DNA from: JAZKFT01 sp040386335
GTDB taxonomy: Bacteria; Bacteroidota; Bacteroidia; Chitinophagales; Chitinophagaceae
DNA: 64,000 nucleotides
Direction: 5' to 3'
NCBI GenBank assembly: GCA_040386335.1
Contig: JAZKFT010000018.1
Coordinates: 522,063-586,062, forward strand
Shown here one piece after another: positions 10,401 to 19,000 of this stretch; position 1 is the first letter of the stretch, and the number at the start of each line of letters is the position of its first letter. The notes beneath the pieces were generated by a model. The model did not search any database. It was not told where the DNA came from and saw only the letters and a program-made list of their open reading frames with translations. The position numbers and the translations under genes are program-made.

Positions 10401-13400
10401 ATCTTGGGTATGTGTATGATGGTACAGGAAAGGCCGCTTCAGCTACCACCAACCCACTAGGATTAAATAATTCCATCACATATAATGGCAATAGTGCATT
10501 GCCTGTAAATGCCGGTAGCTACAATGCCTTAGCTACTATAACATCACCGAATTACCAGGGCACGGCAACCGATATATTAACGATTGGTAAGGCCAATCAA
10601 ACGCTGAGCATCAGCCCGGTTCCTGATAAGAGTTTTAATAGCGTTCCCTTTATAGTTACCGCTTCTTCAACTGCAGGGCTACCGGTTTCTCTTACGTTGT
10701 TAACCGTTCCCGCAACAGGTGTTGCCAGTATTAATGGTAACACGATCACCTTGCTTGGCGCCGGCGGCACGGTGACTGTATTGGCCAATCAGCCAGGTAA
10801 TATCAACTACAACGCCGCGACAGACGTATCCACCCAGTTTATGGTAACGCCTCCGTTGGCAAATGATATACAAATGGTTTCACTTGTATCCCCTGCGGGA
10901 GGCTGTTCATTGGGCGCATCTTCGAATATTGTAATCCGGTTAAAAAACCTCGGTACGGCATCAGCAACAGGTTTTAATGTGTCATACACTATCAATGATG
11001 GCACACCTGTTACCGAACCCATAACCGCGATCATTGCTCCCGGCCAATCGCATGACTATACCTTCGGTTCCGCAGCCAATTTTACCAGCACCAATGCGAC
11101 CTACCTGATTAAAGCATACGCCAATTTGGCATCAGATGGCAGGTTAAGCAATGATACCATCAGTACCAGCGTGGTAAGGTTTGCACCGCCGGCTACCGGT
11201 GTCAGCAACGATACAGCTATTTGTACCGGTGGCACCGCAACACTACGGGCTTTTGGTGGCAGCGTTTACAACTGGACCGCCGGGCCAACTACCGCAAATT
11301 ATACTGTGAGCCCGGCCGCTACGACCACCTACCAGGTAGCGGTAACCGATGTGAACGGCTGTACCACCAGCAACCACAGCGTAACAGTAACTGTAAATGT
11401 CAACCCAACCGCCAACGCCGGCAATGACACCAGCATATTGCGTGGCAGCAGTGTAACTCTTACTGGCACAGGTGGTGGCACTTATTTATGGAATAACGGT
11501 GCCGGTAATACTGCCAGCGTAGATGTATCACCGTTAAATACAACGACCTATACGGTCACCGTAAAAAATGCAGCAGGATGTACTACTGCGGACAATGTGT
11601 TGGTTACCGTAAATTTTAGTGCATTAAATATCACGCCATCGATCGTAGATTTTGGCAGCATCGTACAGGATTCTTCAGCATCGGCTAATATTACGATTGT
11701 GAACAATGGCACATTTACAGAAACGATCAGCAGCATCGCCAATTTGCTGGCGCCATTTACAACTACGTTTACAGCACCGCAAACATTGGTGCCGGGAGCA
11801 TCTGTTACAATGGCCATTAAGTTTAAACCCACGGCCACCCTGTTTTATAACAATGTGTTTACGATGGCCACAAGTGTCGGAAATTTCAGTATCACTTTAA
11901 AAGGCAGGGGCGTTGTAGCGGCCCCGGCATGGAGCGTTGAACCAGCCAGTTATAATTACAACAAAGTGCCCATCAATACGTTTGTCAATAAGGATTTTAT
12001 TTTGAGGAATACAGGTAATGTATCTATAAAGATCAGTTCAGTAAGTTCTTCCAATACCCGCTATGTAGGCACTGTAAACGGTGTCACAGATCTGCCCATT
12101 GGCGGTACAGTAACACTCACCATCCGGTTTAACCCCATTGCCATCACCACTTATGATGGGACTATTACTGTACGTACTTCCACCGCCAACCTGGCCATTA
12201 TTAAACCTATTGTTACCGGTAAAGGCTATATACCAGGCCCGTTACCCCAATTAATTTATGTTGCAGATGCACCTTACAGCGACACAAGTGGTGTATCACC
12301 AAAAGTCGGTGGCCCGGGCGTGTATACCTACAAGGTCATCTACAAACATCCCGGTGGTCTGGCGCCGCTTGCTGGTTATCCAAAAGCTGGAATTGATAAA
12401 AACGCCGATGGCGATTTTGCGGATGCGGGGGAAAGTTTAACCGCCATGACGAAACTAACGGCTGGCACAAACTGGGCAGCAGGTATTGTGTACACATTTG
12501 TAACCAGCCTGCCTATCAGCAATAATTATGGGTACCAGTTCTTCGCCACCGATGCAAATGGTAACGATGCTTTGCCCAATGCTTACAAGGAAGGACCCTT
12601 GGTGACCAACCAGGCTTTGGACCTCCACATTTTTGCTGATGATATCACCTTTAGCAACAACCATCCCAACGTAAACCAGGATTTTACTGTAAATGCCACT
12701 ATCCACAATAATTCTCCTTTCTCTGCGCAGGAAGTAAATGTTCGCTTTTATTACAAAGACAGTATTTATCTTTTTAGCGATACGATTGCGCTGGTGGATC
12801 CTTATTCGCAAACCACGCTGACACATACGCTTAATTTTTCACCTGATGGCTTTTACCCCATCAAGGTATGGATCGACAGTATCCGTAAGCAGCCAGAGTA
12901 TAACCTGCTGAATAATTATGCGAGCAGGCCTGTAATAGTGGGTTTGTTTACAGTGCCGGGTACCATCGATGTCACCCATTCTGCCACACCCGATGGTTGC
13001 AGCAAAGGCAAGGTGATTTTTAGCGGTACAGCTAAATACCGCGGATTAAATTTAGAAGGTACGCCACCGGTAGAAGGTGCCACGGTGATCATCCGGGTAT
13101 TGAACTTTGATGGAGCCGGAACAAGAACGATTACCACGCATACCGATAACAATGGCAACTATTATGTTTATGACGATCCTTGTACACAGGATATAAATCC
13201 GCAGGATTGCTTTGGTTACGCATGTGGTGTCGTGTACAATTATTCCGTGGAAGTAACTGACTTTACGTTAACCAGCCCGGCTGTAAGTGGCACCGTTACC
13301 CGTCCCTGCGTAAACTGCAACCCTGATGGCGAAATACAATATGGATCCGGAGTAGGTTGCGTTTTGCCCAATGAACCGTTTAACTACGCAGTAAACATCG

Positions 13401-15943
13401 CCAATTACAGCTTTGATATATTTGGCAATATCCGTTGTGCACCCACCACTTACCATGATACCATTACAGTGTATCAAAACGGCGCCCTGGCATATACCCA
13501 TACCCGTGACTCGATTACAAGGTGTAGTACCGTTGCATTCAATAATGCATTCCCGGGTTTGCCTGCAGGTATTCACAGTTTCTCATTTACCCACAGTTAC
13601 TATACCGCCACTGGAGAACGCCGTGAATTTTCACAGGTTTTCAGCCTGGACGTTCCGTCACCAAAATTCGATCTCGATTGGGTTGGGTTCGCTCAGACAG
13701 GACCACGCTCATTGATATTCACAGAACGAAACCTGATCGGCTGCGGCGCTATTCCCGGGGGACTGCATACCGTTTACTTATATGATTCATTACCTGGCTA
13801 CGTTGAAAAAGTACTGATCGATTCATTCAGGGTAGATACGATCGGCAACACCATTGGCACCAATCAAAGAACATTTGCCTACAGCAATCAAAACTGGCCG
13901 CCGGGCTGCCATAACCTAACCATGATTACGGATGTTGGCAACAGGTTGCCGGAACTACGTGAAGATAATAATGTACTCACCGCGGTATTCTGCGTACCAT
14001 TCCCGGTATTTGATGTGACGGCAAAAACAACAAAGTTCTCGAGTTCTACCGTTGTTGCGGGATCGCTCATTAATTTTTCGGCTAAAATTCAGAACAAGGG
14101 CGCCGCCATAACCGCTCCATTCAAAGTGGGTTTCAGGGCCAATGGTGCTTTGGTGGGTACGCTGATATCCATACCTGCCATGCTGGTGGGAGAGGAGATA
14201 GAAATAATAAGTGCGCCTTATCAAATACCCACAAACCCCTGCCCCATAAAGGTTATAACCTATGCAGATGATGAAAATGTAATAGCGGAAGCACTAGAGA
14301 CAAACAATACAGATACTGCCATTTTTGGCATCAATATCAATGCAGGCCGCAGTTGCCAGAGTGAAGAGGATGAAACAATTGGTGCAGGATTTTTTAGCCT
14401 GGACGATCCGCTAAATGTGTGTTATGCATACGAAGCACCGAAAGGCGTACAGACCTATTTTTCCACTACTGTCCGTAACAACGGTACAAGGGATGCCAGC
14501 AATATCAAAGTGCGGTTTACTTTATTCGGTAATACCATTGGGTCGGATGTGATCCCCGTATTAAAAGCTGGCAAAAAGGTAGAAACCGGTTTCTTTTATA
14601 CGTTTGATACAGTCGGCAGGTTTATCATCAGCGCGTTTGCGGATTATACAAAGGAGATCTGCGAAATAAGTGAAACGGATAATATTGGTTTGATACATAT
14701 CGACACCAAACCGGTTTCTCCAGACCTCCAAATTCTTTCACAGCACATTGCACCGAGTAATTTAAATCCCAATCCCGGGCAGCAAATTACCATTGCCTCT
14801 TCTATACTGAATGTTGGCACCGCCCCTAGCCGGCCAGCGAAAGTTCGGTTTTGGGTAAATGACGTGCCGCTTGGCGATGATATGGCCATCGACAGTATCT
14901 ATCCCGGCGCCGATACTACTATTATGGCCACGGTACCATATACGAGCAATGTGGTAGGGCTTAAAGTGATTAAAGTAAAAGCAGATATTGGTGAATCAAA
15001 TGCCGAGAGAAGAGAAGACAACAATGAAGCAACACGGGGCATTATTGTAGGTGCGGCACCCGATTTTGCCAATAGTGTACATGAAGCCATAACGATCAAT
15101 CCTACACCATTCTCTTTTGGCGATACAGTGACCATTTGCAACTATCTCCGCAACTATGGTGGAGAAACCGGCACAGCCTGGCTCAGGTTCAGCTATATCG
15201 GTGCAGACAATTTAACCACCATTATCGACAGCGTGCAGTTTACACTTGCCAGTAATGATAGTATGAGAGTATGCCTTCGGTGGAAAGTAGCCGCTCACAC
15301 TGGTGTTTTGGTTACCGAGATACTCTATAGTGTTCCACCCGAATTTGATACAGAAAACAACCGGGATACACTCAGTTTTAATGCGGTGTTGCCACTTACG
15401 TTATTGTCTTTCACCGGTAACAAATCAGGAAACGATATTAAACTCGAATGGAAGAGCACCAGTGAAATAAACCTGGCACGTTACGAGGTGGAACGCAGCA
15501 GCAACGGACTTCTTTTTAGCAATATCAATACCGTGGTAGCACAAAACCGTAACGGTAACCATAGCTACACGATCACTGATTTTAACCCATGGGCCAGCAG
15601 CGGCAACAAGCTGTTTTACCGGCTTAAAATGATAGATATAGACGGCCGGTACCGATACAGTAAAATAATAGGATTTACCAACAGTTTATTTGCCAGCATC
15701 CATGTAAGCCCTAACCCAACCAGTAATATACTGAATGTTCAGCTACAGGCAGGCAAGGGAAAGCATGATATAAAAATTATGGATGCCGCGGGCAAGATAG
15801 TTGGCGCAGTACAACATGATTTACTGGAAGGAAGCCAGGTTCTACGCTTAGATGTAGCCACGCTGGCAGCTGGTGCCTACATGATCCTTGTACAATATCC
15901 GACAGGTAAAATGGATAGGGTAAGTTTCATAAAAGCCAATTAG
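4436..15943 (+). CDS. Giant T9SS-secreted surface protein with LamG modules, SUEL-lectin-like domain and CARDB repeats
   Basis: This 3835-residue protein starts with a type I signal peptide (MKKVLLSTVSLLLSFLVHAQ) and ends with a T9SS type A sorting domain (about 3750-3835; HVSPNPTSNILNVQLQ, ending RVSFIKAN), so it should be exported and attached to the cell surface. In order: five LamG/concanavalin-like modules (about residues 20-235, 236-425, 432-655, 662-880, 1022-1255), a Cys-rich domain resembling SUEL/rhamnose-binding lectins (1398-1487; GGCGNYAIGPCHAANS, FGDPCQGTGK), Ig-like modules, a PA14-like stretch (1585-1730), MBG-like repeats (~1900-2130), choice-of-anchor-D modules (~2397-2600), several CARDB modules (~2730-3650) and an FN3-like domain before the sorting signal. 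No catalytic motif is visible, so adhesion or glycan binding is the likely role. It is the first gene of a run to 22.3 kb. Confidence 0.9.
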   Translation: MKKVLLSTVSLLLSFLVHAQVPVAWYPFTGNANDASGNALNGTVNGAALTTDRFGVANSAYSFDGINDVISIPHNALLNGSSYSISVWYKYNGPGAAAGKAYWSLVSKNNNGTGYFSPYQLMINDSRRLAGRIGGGTLAQNIDWSTTDSINNQWHHVVYVFDNNKDSIFVYQDGVETLRDYFPFNAHINTDPVTIGVWNPYANFFSGIIDEVKIYNTALTSAQAKQNYNGLVAYYPFTGNANDAFGNLNGTVNGATLAADRFGVTNSAYSFDGVNDVVELNHNFGPFAELTVSAWYKVTAASPDLQAIISSDQSGKLFHMQTLTSGACDNAVYANTVSGSILLTHPMPTLNQWVQITITAKSGESKLYANGILIDTDNATFTSITAANLLRIGSGYLNGRFFNGCIDEVKIYNKALTAAQVLADYNSDTLAANYASQFGNSVLLNGNSDYISIPDNAALNPSILTAEAWVKPASFGLVSQIIHKAGTGANVDRTGFQLRSDAGSSYSFCVANATSQDCASFAITSNDLGKWMHIAGVYDGSTIKIFRDGVLMSTTPTSQTITHVSSPFLIGKRIDGFNFDGSIDEVHIWNTARTATEIQAGMNTQLTGNEAGLAGYWDMNRNGQGAGLIVDNKATGTGASLNGISFGTATTPVFSPAVAQQKPGSGNSIVFNGSDNSVDLGTSFTQQNFTVDMWVKPGATQVTYADIIDNNHSGSSTNWVCQQDGNNVNTYGFGTMNTSVGFTLTPNVWQHLTLVKSPTALEAYINGILIQSTPYSGGAINYSGNFLRLGKWGGGGRNWNGTMDEVRIWNTPLTQAQIRDRMCKKIKPSDPLFSNLAGYYNFDETTGNTAFDGSINANNGTLVNGPARLTSGAAIGDNSSHNYVTTGLPAANISSNGQDNLEVAYTAGTFTGTAGTHVYVVNEKPNTESGITGAGTNNRYFGVFNTNLAAPTYTATYNYAGNPFVTVANEPLVSLFKRNDNAATGWANTSATLNTADNTLTATGQNTEYMLGASTTQQVLKPGSGNAVSFDGVDDYGTIPHAANINFDVADNFTIDMWMKIPSAVQPDLGLNSNIVLEKYVTGQPNNNAPFTIAVYNGTQGIAAGRVNFSRANNSGGVGTTTVRSFNDDKFHHYAFQKNGTSLNIYVDGILQSTGVDFATGSVQNNAPVSIGRRADNTGKFKGEIDEVRIWNTSLTQAQVRDRMCRKITPADALFGNLAAYYNFDESSGSTVFDGSLSANNATLVNSPTRLISSAAIGDNSSHNYVTTGLPAASLSINGQDNLAVAYTAGTFTGEAGTHVYVVNEKPNTESGIAGTGTNDRYFGVFNANLTAPAYTATYNYTGNPFVTAANESLLGLFKRNDNSGTAWTTTSAAINTTSNTLTATGQNTEYMLGTQNALCNCVGENGTLTLSAPAGNVFTSIAFASYGTPTGGCGNYAIGPCHAANSQALVENAFLNQNTASIGASNGVFGDPCQGTGKMLCVQAIYGPAAINAPGVIGASQTICSSSLPALLNNVSSAIGNSGNPVVYQWQDSTIGSTWQDIGGAGTNTYQPPSLSVSTWYRRKVTIGAYIGFSNEVAIAVTVVAGIPSVFPVNSWNVYAYNGSDLELGAGVSYRGFYPINTLNLNSTNEWPTGSTPSAATGYQGCGVNADLFTWVYKRQGFPAGDYILHSTGVDDVSRILVNGVQVYQNSGPAAFNNITLGHLDANATIEIRCIEATGPAYANFSFAISPLQSGVIAGNQTGCQGFTPAALTSVAAAFGGASTTISYQWQQSANNISFTDVPAATSAGYQPPATSADTYYRRRAFNTASQEAFSDTVFVDIVPDVTPVIAINNRLLTASVTQGILSYIWFKDGTPIGGATTQSYTVPNTDSGSYTVACVNACGTGNQSAPVIISYSKADQTIAFDPVTPKVYGDAPFAINAVATSGLAVSYHLISGPATLAGNTVTITGVGTILLEARQPGNTQFNPAIGSLTVNVSKAAATITLSNLGYVYDGTGKAASATTNPLGLNNSITYNGNSALPVNAGSYNALATITSPNYQGTATDILTIGKANQTLSISPVPDKSFNSVPFIVTASSTAGLPVSLTLLTVPATGVASINGNTITLLGAGGTVTVLANQPGNINYNAATDVSTQFMVTPPLANDIQMVSLVSPAGGCSLGASSNIVIRLKNLGTASATGFNVSYTINDGTPVTEPITAIIAPGQSHDYTFGSAANFTSTNATYLIKAYANLASDGRLSNDTISTSVVRFAPPATGVSNDTAICTGGTATLRAFGGSVYNWTAGPTTANYTVSPAATTTYQVAVTDVNGCTTSNHSVTVTVNVNPTANAGNDTSILRGSSVTLTGTGGGTYLWNNGAGNTASVDVSPLNTTTYTVTVKNAAGCTTADNVLVTVNFSALNITPSIVDFGSIVQDSSASANITIVNNGTFTETISSIANLLAPFTTTFTAPQTLVPGASVTMAIKFKPTATLFYNNVFTMATSVGNFSITLKGRGVVAAPAWSVEPASYNYNKVPINTFVNKDFILRNTGNVSIKISSVSSSNTRYVGTVNGVTDLPIGGTVTLTIRFNPIAITTYDGTITVRTSTANLAIIKPIVTGKGYIPGPLPQLIYVADAPYSDTSGVSPKVGGPGVYTYKVIYKHPGGLAPLAGYPKAGIDKNADGDFADAGESLTAMTKLTAGTNWAAGIVYTFVTSLPISNNYGYQFFATDANGNDALPNAYKEGPLVTNQALDLHIFADDITFSNNHPNVNQDFTVNATIHNNSPFSAQEVNVRFYYKDSIYLFSDTIALVDPYSQTTLTHTLNFSPDGFYPIKVWIDSIRKQPEYNLLNNYASRPVIVGLFTVPGTIDVTHSATPDGCSKGKVIFSGTAKYRGLNLEGTPPVEGATVIIRVLNFDGAGTRTITTHTDNNGNYYVYDDPCTQDINPQDCFGYACGVVYNYSVEVTDFTLTSPAVSGTVTRPCVNCNPDGEIQYGSGVGCVLPNEPFNYAVNIANYSFDIFGNIRCAPTTYHDTITVYQNGALAYTHTRDSITRCSTVAFNNAFPGLPAGIHSFSFTHSYYTATGERREFSQVFSLDVPSPKFDLDWVGFAQTGPRSLIFTERNLIGCGAIPGGLHTVYLYDSLPGYVEKVLIDSFRVDTIGNTIGTNQRTFAYSNQNWPPGCHNLTMITDVGNRLPELREDNNVLTAVFCVPFPVFDVTAKTTKFSSSTVVAGSLINFSAKIQNKGAAITAPFKVGFRANGALVGTLISIPAMLVGEEIEIISAPYQIPTNPCPIKVITYADDENVIAEALETNNTDTAIFGININAGRSCQSEEDETIGAGFFSLDDPLNVCYAYEAPKGVQTYFSTTVRNNGTRDASNIKVRFTLFGNTIGSDVIPVLKAGKKVETGFFYTFDTVGRFIISAFADYTKEICEISETDNIGLIHIDTKPVSPDLQILSQHIAPSNLNPNPGQQITIASSILNVGTAPSRPAKVRFWVNDVPLGDDMAIDSIYPGADTTIMATVPYTSNVVGLKVIKVKADIGESNAERREDNNEATRGIIVGAAPDFANSVHEAITINPTPFSFGDTVTICNYLRNYGGETGTAWLRFSYIGADNLTTIIDSVQFTLASNDSMRVCLRWKVAAHTGVLVTEILYSVPPEFDTENNRDTLSFNAVLPLTLLSFTGNKSGNDIKLEWKSTSEINLARYEVERSSNGLLFSNINTVVAQNRNGNHSYTITDFNPWASSGNKLFYRLKMIDIDGRYRYSKIIGFTNSLFASIHVSPNPTSNILNVQLQAGKGKHDIKIMDAAGKIVGAVQHDLLEGSQVLRLDVATLAAGAYMILVQYPTGKMDRVSFIKAN
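6421..8625 (+). repeat. Internal tandem duplication of a LamG plus accessory module
   Basis: Two consecutive units of about 1.1 kb (6421-7494 and 7498-8625) inside the giant surface gene both begin with KPGSGN and end with ATGQNTEYMLG. The second half of each unit is about 80% identical in protein by eye over ~140 residues, for example GTHVYVVNEKPNTESGI in both, and the DNA is also close. The LamG halves have diverged more, as expected if binding surfaces vary while the spacer is kept. Confidence 0.85.
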
Positions 15944-16002
15944 AAAAAAACACGCACACAAACCAATGCTACACACATTGTAGCAGATCAAAAATTTGAA
16001 TT

Positions 16003-19000
16003 ATGAAAAAGTTGTTTCTGTCACTTACGTTGTTACACGCATTATTATTTGCCAAAAGCCAGTGTACAAATTTCCTGGGCCCCAATCAATTTTTGATGCC
16101 CTGCAGCAACCCATTTATTTTAAATCCGGCTATCATTTTTAATCAGCCACCCAGCACGCAGTTTGAGCTCCAACAGTGGGGCGCTTTCGACACCATTCCC
16201 GGGCAAAATGGGGCTCCTGATGTTATAAGGCCATTAACAAGTAAAACGTATTTCCGGGCTGTTCGCAGTGATGGTTGTGTGGACGAATGTGTTGTTAGTG
16301 TGGAGATAAGGGATTTTCCCCTGCCCAATCTCGGGCCGGATGTAAACTTACACCTGGCCATCCAGCAAGAAACTATGGACATCTCATCGCAAAACAATGG
16401 GATCAGTTTTATCAGCGGTTATGACCATCATAACTGGACGGTTCCCATTAACAGTCTAAATAATGTAGATACGGGTATTTATACCGTAACCGTAGTTACA
16501 CACGATGGCTGCAGCGATAGTAAAGATGTGATGGTAAAATGTGCCATTAAAAGAGATACCAGTGTTTTTAAATGTCGCCCCGACAAGTATAACTTAACAG
16601 CCTTATACGTGAAGCCCGGGCATACTAATAGCTGGAAAACGATCAGATCCACGCAAGGGGATACCATTCCTACACCTACACCTTCGGCTGTGGATACCGG
16701 CAGGTACATGCTGTTAACGAGTAAGCAGGGAAGGTGTACCGATACGATTTTTGTAATGGTAGAAAATCTGCCGCGGCTAAACCTGGGGCCTGACCGCAAA
16801 GTGGTTAAATGCACTGGCAGTACTATCAATGTGACCTTAGAATTTTTTCTGGCAGGATTAACCACGCAATGGAATATACCCGATGCAACTAAGGCAAACA
16901 CTGGCATCCACAGGCTTATTGCCACGAATAGCGATGGTTGTAAGGACACCGCTTTTATTGAGGTAAGGGACACTACAAAACCTAATATAGGCCCGGACCA
17001 GTTTGAAACAATTTGTCCAATTGATAATCCTATAAATTTAAGCAGCAACTTTAATTTGACGGATTTATACGGAGAATGGAATATTCCAAACCCGGATGGG
17101 GTTCAGGCTGCAGGTACCTATCAGCTTATTGCTCAAAACGCGTTTGGATGCAGGGATACAGCATACTTTTCGGTTTTTCATTTTGATAAACCTTATTTTT
17201 TAAGAGACACAACAATTAAGTTATGCTTTGGAAAGACTAAAGATTTAAATACAATTTATTCCATCCCAAATGGCTACTCCCTTGTGGACTGGAGTACATT
17301 GACACCTGCCACCGCAGGGGCCGGCATTTACATTATCACGGTAGCAGATAATTTTCAGGGCTGCAATTTCACGGCAGTGGTTACAATTACTGTACAGCCA
17401 AACAATACGGAGATTCTGAATCTGTGTAAATACAATGCCATCAATTCTGGATTTACAACAAATGTTTTTCGGACGGTAACGGTGGACAAGGCTGGCCGAG
17501 TATGGGCAGGAACAAGCGGCGGTGGTTTGTACAGGTTTAATCAATTAAATAACAGTTGTTTAAACGGTAATACCTGGGAAAAGTTTAAACCTACAAGCGG
17601 GATAAGCACCGATAGCAATACTTACCGGGATTTGCAATCTTCAAATATTCTTGGGGATACGAGTTTGTGGGCCGCGAGCATTGGCCATACATTGCCGTAT
17701 AACTATACGGGTGGTGTAGATCATATTCTCGGTTTTAATAATCCTGTGGTTCATTTCGGTTCTGTTAATGGAGGGCCGGTTAACGGCGGTTTAAGTTCGC
17801 GGAATTGCAATTCGATAGCTTTGGGTAAGAGCAAAAAATTATATGCGGCCCTGGGTTTTTCGCAGCAACCAAACGGTATTACAATGCTGGATTCCACGTT
17901 GGATGGCGGCACGTTCGTTTACGATCTGGTAACCAATCCACCATCATTTACCGCCTTGCCACTTAACATGAGCGTGATAGACAACAGGTTCAGCGCTGCA
18001 GGTACCCGCAAAAACGAAATATGGTTTGGTTACGATAATATTGCAAATGGGGTTACTGCCAACCGCATCCTGAAATGGAACGATGCCACAGGTACCTATG
18101 CCGGTTTTGTAGATGCTAACAATTCGCCTATCCCCTTCGGCCCGGGTCTGGAAGTCAGGGCTATTTTTACGGATTCTTCTGGGCGGACATTTGTAGGCTT
18201 AAATAGTGGGAATGGCATTGCAATGCTTGATTCCAATACCACCGATACTACGCCGGAATGGTTTCTGGCTAATGCTGCCAATTCTCCTTTGCCGGCTGGT
18301 GCAACGGTTAATTTCAATTCAATAACCCAGGTGATAGATGAAATTTGGATTGGAACTACAGCTGGCCTGATGGTATACAATGGTTATGGTAGTTTTACTG
18401 AGTGTGCAAGTTGGAAACTATACACTACGGCTAATAACCTGCCAAGTAATAATGTTACCGACATCGCTATTGATACAACAAATTTCAATATTTGGCTAAC
18501 CACCGATGAAGGCATTTGCCGGCTGGTATTTGAAAAGCGTATTATCGGAACTGTAGTAAACGTAAACGCCGGCCGTTACGACGCCCTGTTGCCAACATTA
18601 AATAAAACTCCGCTAAAGAATGTCGAAATAAAATTGATACAGGCAAGTGGGAGCCATACCGGCGTTGTAGTTCAGAGTATAATGACAACAGCAACAGGAA
18701 ATTTTGAGTTTACAGACCTTAACCCGCTTATTACCTACAAAATGGAAGTTCGGTATACCGGTAAAAATTACCAGTATTATTACCAGTACAAAAACCTGAA
18801 ATATAACTCAGCAATGGGGCTGGTTTTAATACCCGACAGCTTAAATACTGAACTTGATACCTTAAAATTCAGGTTAGAAAAGCACAAATTTGAATTTGAA
18901 TTGTATACCCACAAATTTGATAACATTTTTGTTATTGACGATTTTTTAAGAACTGCAGAAGGTTATACACTTGATAATTACAAACTTCCATTTGAATATA